A stretch of 64,000 bases of DNA, taken from the NCBI RefSeq assembly GCF_040802235.1, contig NC_133161.1, positions 15,021,001 to 15,085,000 of the forward strand, given 5' to 3'. Below are positions 61,106 through 64,000 of the stretch, piece by piece. The DNA comes from Manis javanica. Taxonomy: Eukaryota > Chordata > Mammalia > Pholidota > Manidae. Within the stretch, counting starts at the first letter, position 1. The number at the start of each line of letters is the position of its first letter. The notes beneath the pieces are model-generated. The model did no database searches, was not told where the DNA came from, and was given only the letters and a program-made list of their open reading frames with translations. Both the position numbers and the translations under genes were made by a program.

Positions 61106-61760
61106 CAGTGGGAAGTTTAGCCTAACTGGAGGTAAAGACTTATGTAAGAATTATGGGAATCGATACAGATTGCTTCGGCTATGACCAGAAGAAGGGGACC
61201 TTGAAAGCTTAGTAGGGGTTTGTATTTGAATTTGTGGATAATTTTCAGTAAGGCATGTAGGGATAGGAAGAGGCATATTTGAGGCTGCTATTAGAAAAAT
61301 GATTAACAAATTAAATAACCATGATAAAATTCCAGAAAATAAAGCCCTCCAAAATCTTCTTGGCTCTTGCAGGTAGGTAGACCTTTGCATGAGAATATAT
61401 TATAGGAATCACACATAAAAATGGTGTGTGAAAGTGTTCAAAATGCAGCATAATGCTAGGTTGTTTGGAAGGGGAAGAGAATGGAGTCAGGCAGGCCAGC
61501 TAGAAAATTGTTTTCATAATCTAGGGAGGAAAGCAGGTGGACGAAGACAAAGATGATGGCAGGACAGAGGATAGCTGCTACTGGAAGTTCCTGGTATTAT
61601 AAAGGAGAGAAATCTTACCAAGCAGGTGGGATCTTATATTCAAAAGAATGAAGAAAGGAGAAAGGAGAGAAGCCTCCACATGCATTGGTAGTAATAATGA
61701 CAACTATTCTTTACCATTCTCATAAGGCAATGGTTAGAATTAAATAAGCTGATTCTTGTA
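61105..61760. other. Intron 1, unassigned
   Basis: May hold decayed antisense L2; not certain. No exon. Confidence 0.3.
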
Positions 61761-61762
61761 AG

Positions 61763-63841
61763 TTGCTGCAATAAACATAGGGGTACATATGTCTTTTTCA
61801 AACTGGGCTCCTGCATTCTTAGGGTAAATTCCTAGGAGTGGAATTTCTGAGTCAAATGGTATTTATATTTTTAATTTTTTGAGGAATCTACATACTGCTT
61901 TCCACAATGGTTGAACTAATTTACATTCCCACCAGCAGTGTAGGAGAGTTCCCCTTTCCCCACATCCTCACCAACACTTGTTTGTCTTTGGATGTTGGCC
62001 ATCCTAACTGGTGTGAGGTGATATCTCATTGTGGTTTTAATTGGCATTTCTCTGATGATTAGCGATGTGGAGCATCTTTTCATGTGCCTGTTGGCCATCT
62101 GAATTTCTTCTTTGGAGAAATGTCTGTTCAGATCCTCTGCCCATTTTTTTTTTTTGGTTTTTATATTTGGTTTATTTTTTATTTATTTATTTTTTAAAAA
62201 TTTTGGTATCATTAATCTACAATTACAGAAAGAACATTATGTTCACTATGTTTGCCCCTTCACCAAGTCCCCCCCACATACCCCTTCACAGTCACTGTCC
62301 ATCTGCGTAGTAAGATGCTGTAAAATCACTAGTCTTCTCTGTGTTGCGCAGCCCTCCCCATGTCCCCCACACACTATACATGCTAATCGTAGTGCCCTCT
62401 TTCTTTTTCCCCGCCCTTATCCTTCCCTTCCCACCAATCGTCCCCAGTCCCTTTCCCTTTGGTAACTATTAGTCCATTCTTGGGTTCTGTGATTCTGCTG
62501 CTGTTTTGTTCCTTCAGTTTTCCTTTGTTCTTATACTCCACATATGAGTGAAATCATTTGGTACTTGTCCTTCTCTGCCTGGCTTATTTCACTGAGCATA
62601 ATACCCTCTAGCTCCATCTATGTGGTTGCGAATGGTAGGATCTGTTTTTTTCTTATGGCTGCGTAGTATTCCATTGTGTATATGTACCACATCTTCTTTA
62701 TCCATTCATCTACTGATGGACATTTAGGTTGCTTCCATATCTTGGCTATTGTAAACAGTGCAGCAATAAACATAGGGGTGCATCTGTCTTTTTCAAACTG
62801 GAGTGCTGCATTCTTAGGGTAAATTCCTAGAAGTGGAATTCCTGGGTCAAATGGTATTTCTATTTTGAGCATTCTGAGGACCCTCCATACTGCTTTCCCA
62901 CAAACAGTGTAGGAGGGTTCCCCTTTCTCCACAACCTCGCCAACATTTGTTGTTGTTTGTCTTTTCGATGATGGCAATCCTTACTGGTGTGAGGTGATAT
63001 CTCATTGTGGTTTTAATTTGCATTTCTCTGATGATTAGCAATGTGGAGCATCTTTTCATGCGCCTGTTGGCCATCTGTATTTCTTCTTTAGAGAACTGTC
63101 TATTCAGCTCCTCTGCCCATTTTTTAATTGGATTATTTGCTTTTTGTTTGTTGAGGCATGTGAACTCTTTATATATTTTGGATGTCAATCCTTTATCGGA
63201 TCTGTCATTTATGAATACATTCTCCCATACTGTAGGATACTTTTTTGTTCTGTTGATGGTGTCCTTTGCTGTACAGAAGCTATTTAGCTTGATATAGTCC
63301 CACTTGTTCATTTTTGCCTTTGTTTTCCTTGCCCGGGGAGATATGTTCATGAAGAAGTCACTCATGTTTATGTCCATGAGATTTTTGCCTATGTTTTTTT
63401 TCTAAGAGTTTTATGGTTTCATGACTTACATTCAGGTCTTTGATCCATTTGGAGTTTACTTTTATGTATGGGATTAGACAGTGATCCAGTTTCATTCTCT
63501 TACATGTAGCTGTCCAGTTTTGCGAGCACCATCTGTTGAAGAGACCGTCATTTCCCCATTGTATGGCTCCTTTATCAAATATGAATTGGCCATATATGTT
63601 TGGGTTAATGTCTGGAGTCTCTATTCTGTTCCACTGGCCTGTGGCTCTGTTCTTGTGCCAGTACCAAATTGTCTTGATTACTGTGCCTCTGCCCATTTTT
63701 TAATTGGATTATTTGCTTTTTGTTTCTTGAGGTGCGTGAGCTCTTTATATATTTTGGATGTCAACCCTTTATCGGATATGTCATTTATGAATATATCCTC
63801 CCATACTTTTGGATGCCTTTTTGTTCTATTGATGGTGTCCT
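61763..63841 (-). mobile_element. LINE-1 copy A, ORF2 fragment split by a younger L1
   Basis: Antisense ORF2 C-terminal sequence from 61,763 to 62,149, then from 63,686 to 63,841 after an interruption. The two parts are collinear in ORF2 ('cctctgcccatttttt' on both sides of the break, then 'attggattatttgctttttg...'). The 3' UTR and poly(A) tail of this copy are missing at the 61,763 side, and its 5' end stops abruptly at 63,841 in ORF2. It contains the ORF2 segment that the inserted copy B has lost. Confidence 0.85.
62150..63685 (-). mobile_element. LINE-1 copy B, young 5'-truncated insertion inside copy A
   Basis: About 1.54 kb, antisense. It is flanked by a perfect 16-bp target-site duplication CCTCTGCCCATTTTTT (62134-62149 and 63686-63701). 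The poly(A) tail appears as a T-rich run at 62,150-62,205, followed by the 3' UTR (about 62,206-62,600) and the C-terminal part of ORF2. Read in L1 orientation the target is TT/AAAAAA, the canonical L1 endonuclease site. The ORF2 remnant is dead: a Trp codon after the KKQILPFATT motif has become TAG (near 62,618), a 26-bp deletion at 62,896/62,897 shifts frame, and another frame break lies near the T8 run at about 63,395. It includes the Cys-rich C-terminal motif ([16 protein letters not shown]). Of the L1 copies here it looks the youngest. Confidence 0.9.
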
Positions 63842-64000
63842 AAACCAGTGTTTTCTAGACCTATGGCTCACACCTCAAAGAACTGGTATCAGTGAGAAAG
63901 ACACAACCTTTTTCCTCCCACATTTAATTCATCCGTTTTAAACAGTTCACCTTCTCTGAATGATCACTAAAGTGTTAGGTACAACTAATTTAATGAGTTG
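63842..64000. other. Intron 1, window edge
   Basis: Short unassigned sequence after the L1; no feature seen. Confidence 0.4.

Larger units (their letters stand above)
17107..64000 (+). other. DGKI intron 1 (5' part, at least 46.9 kb)
   Basis: No open frame downstream resembles DGKI exon 2, which should continue from KQVSYR with a leucine/alanine-rich stretch followed by the first C1 domain. No other protein family was recognised either. The interval consists of old interspersed repeats separated by single-copy AT-rich DNA. DGKI genes are known to be very long, so a first intron longer than this window is plausible. Confidence 0.75.

Noticed and set aside
62618..63696. Three minus-strand frames with reverse-transcriptase-element similarity
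   Set aside because: They are fragments of one dead L1 ORF2 broken by frame shifts and a stop, not host genes.

Overview
This window looks like nuclear DNA from a placental mammal. It has sparse genes, a single CpG island, AT-rich non-coding sequence elsewhere, and many decayed LINE-1, L2, MIR, MaLR-LTR and MER5-type interspersed repeats. No bacterial-style operons, ribosome binding sites, CRISPR arrays, tRNAs or rRNAs are visible. No Alu, B1/B2, CAN-type, bovine-type or other obvious young tRNA-derived SINE was seen, which argues against primate, rodent, carnivore and ruminant. The young L1 at 62.1-63.7 kb has a 3' UTR reminiscent of SINE-poor placental lineages. A pangolin-like species is a guess only.

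The only protein-coding exon I can support is exon 1 of DGKI (diacylglycerol kinase iota), + strand, inside the CpG island at about 15.9-17.3 kb. It encodes a low-complexity Gly/Ala-rich N-terminus from the ATG at 16853 and ends in the charged motif EEKLRNLTFRKQVSYR. A consensus splice donor follows at 17106/17107. The conserved DGKI N-terminal extension (MDAAGRG...) is present at 16707 but out of frame with the rest. In this sequence it is an upstream ORF whose stop overlaps the MNPSSS start codon (ATGA). This is the most interesting gene-level observation here.

Layout: 1-15.8 kb is upstream intergenic DNA. It holds old L1 fragments, a single-copy stretch at 5.1-6.9 kb, and a nested cluster at 6.9-9.3 kb in which an old minus-strand L1 was hit by an ERV LTR (4-bp target duplication) and a MaLR-type LTR. 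A 60-bp tandem duplication with an adjacent perfect hairpin follows at 10.4 kb. The DGKI promoter, 5' region and exon 1 occupy 15.9-17.1 kb. From 17,107 to the window end is the start of a very long first intron (at least 46.9 kb). No second exon is recognisable, and the intron is filled with MIR/L2 copies, old antisense L1 (35.1-37.4 kb and 57.4-59.8 kb) and, at 61.8-63.8 kb, a younger L1 nested in another L1 with a clear 16-bp target-site duplication.

Repeat family names come from recognising consensus sequence by eye; boundaries are approximate unless a target-site duplication is quoted. I did not find a new multi-gene system. What stands out is the DGKI start-codon arrangement, the two nested-transposon clusters and a few single-copy stretches that could be regulatory.
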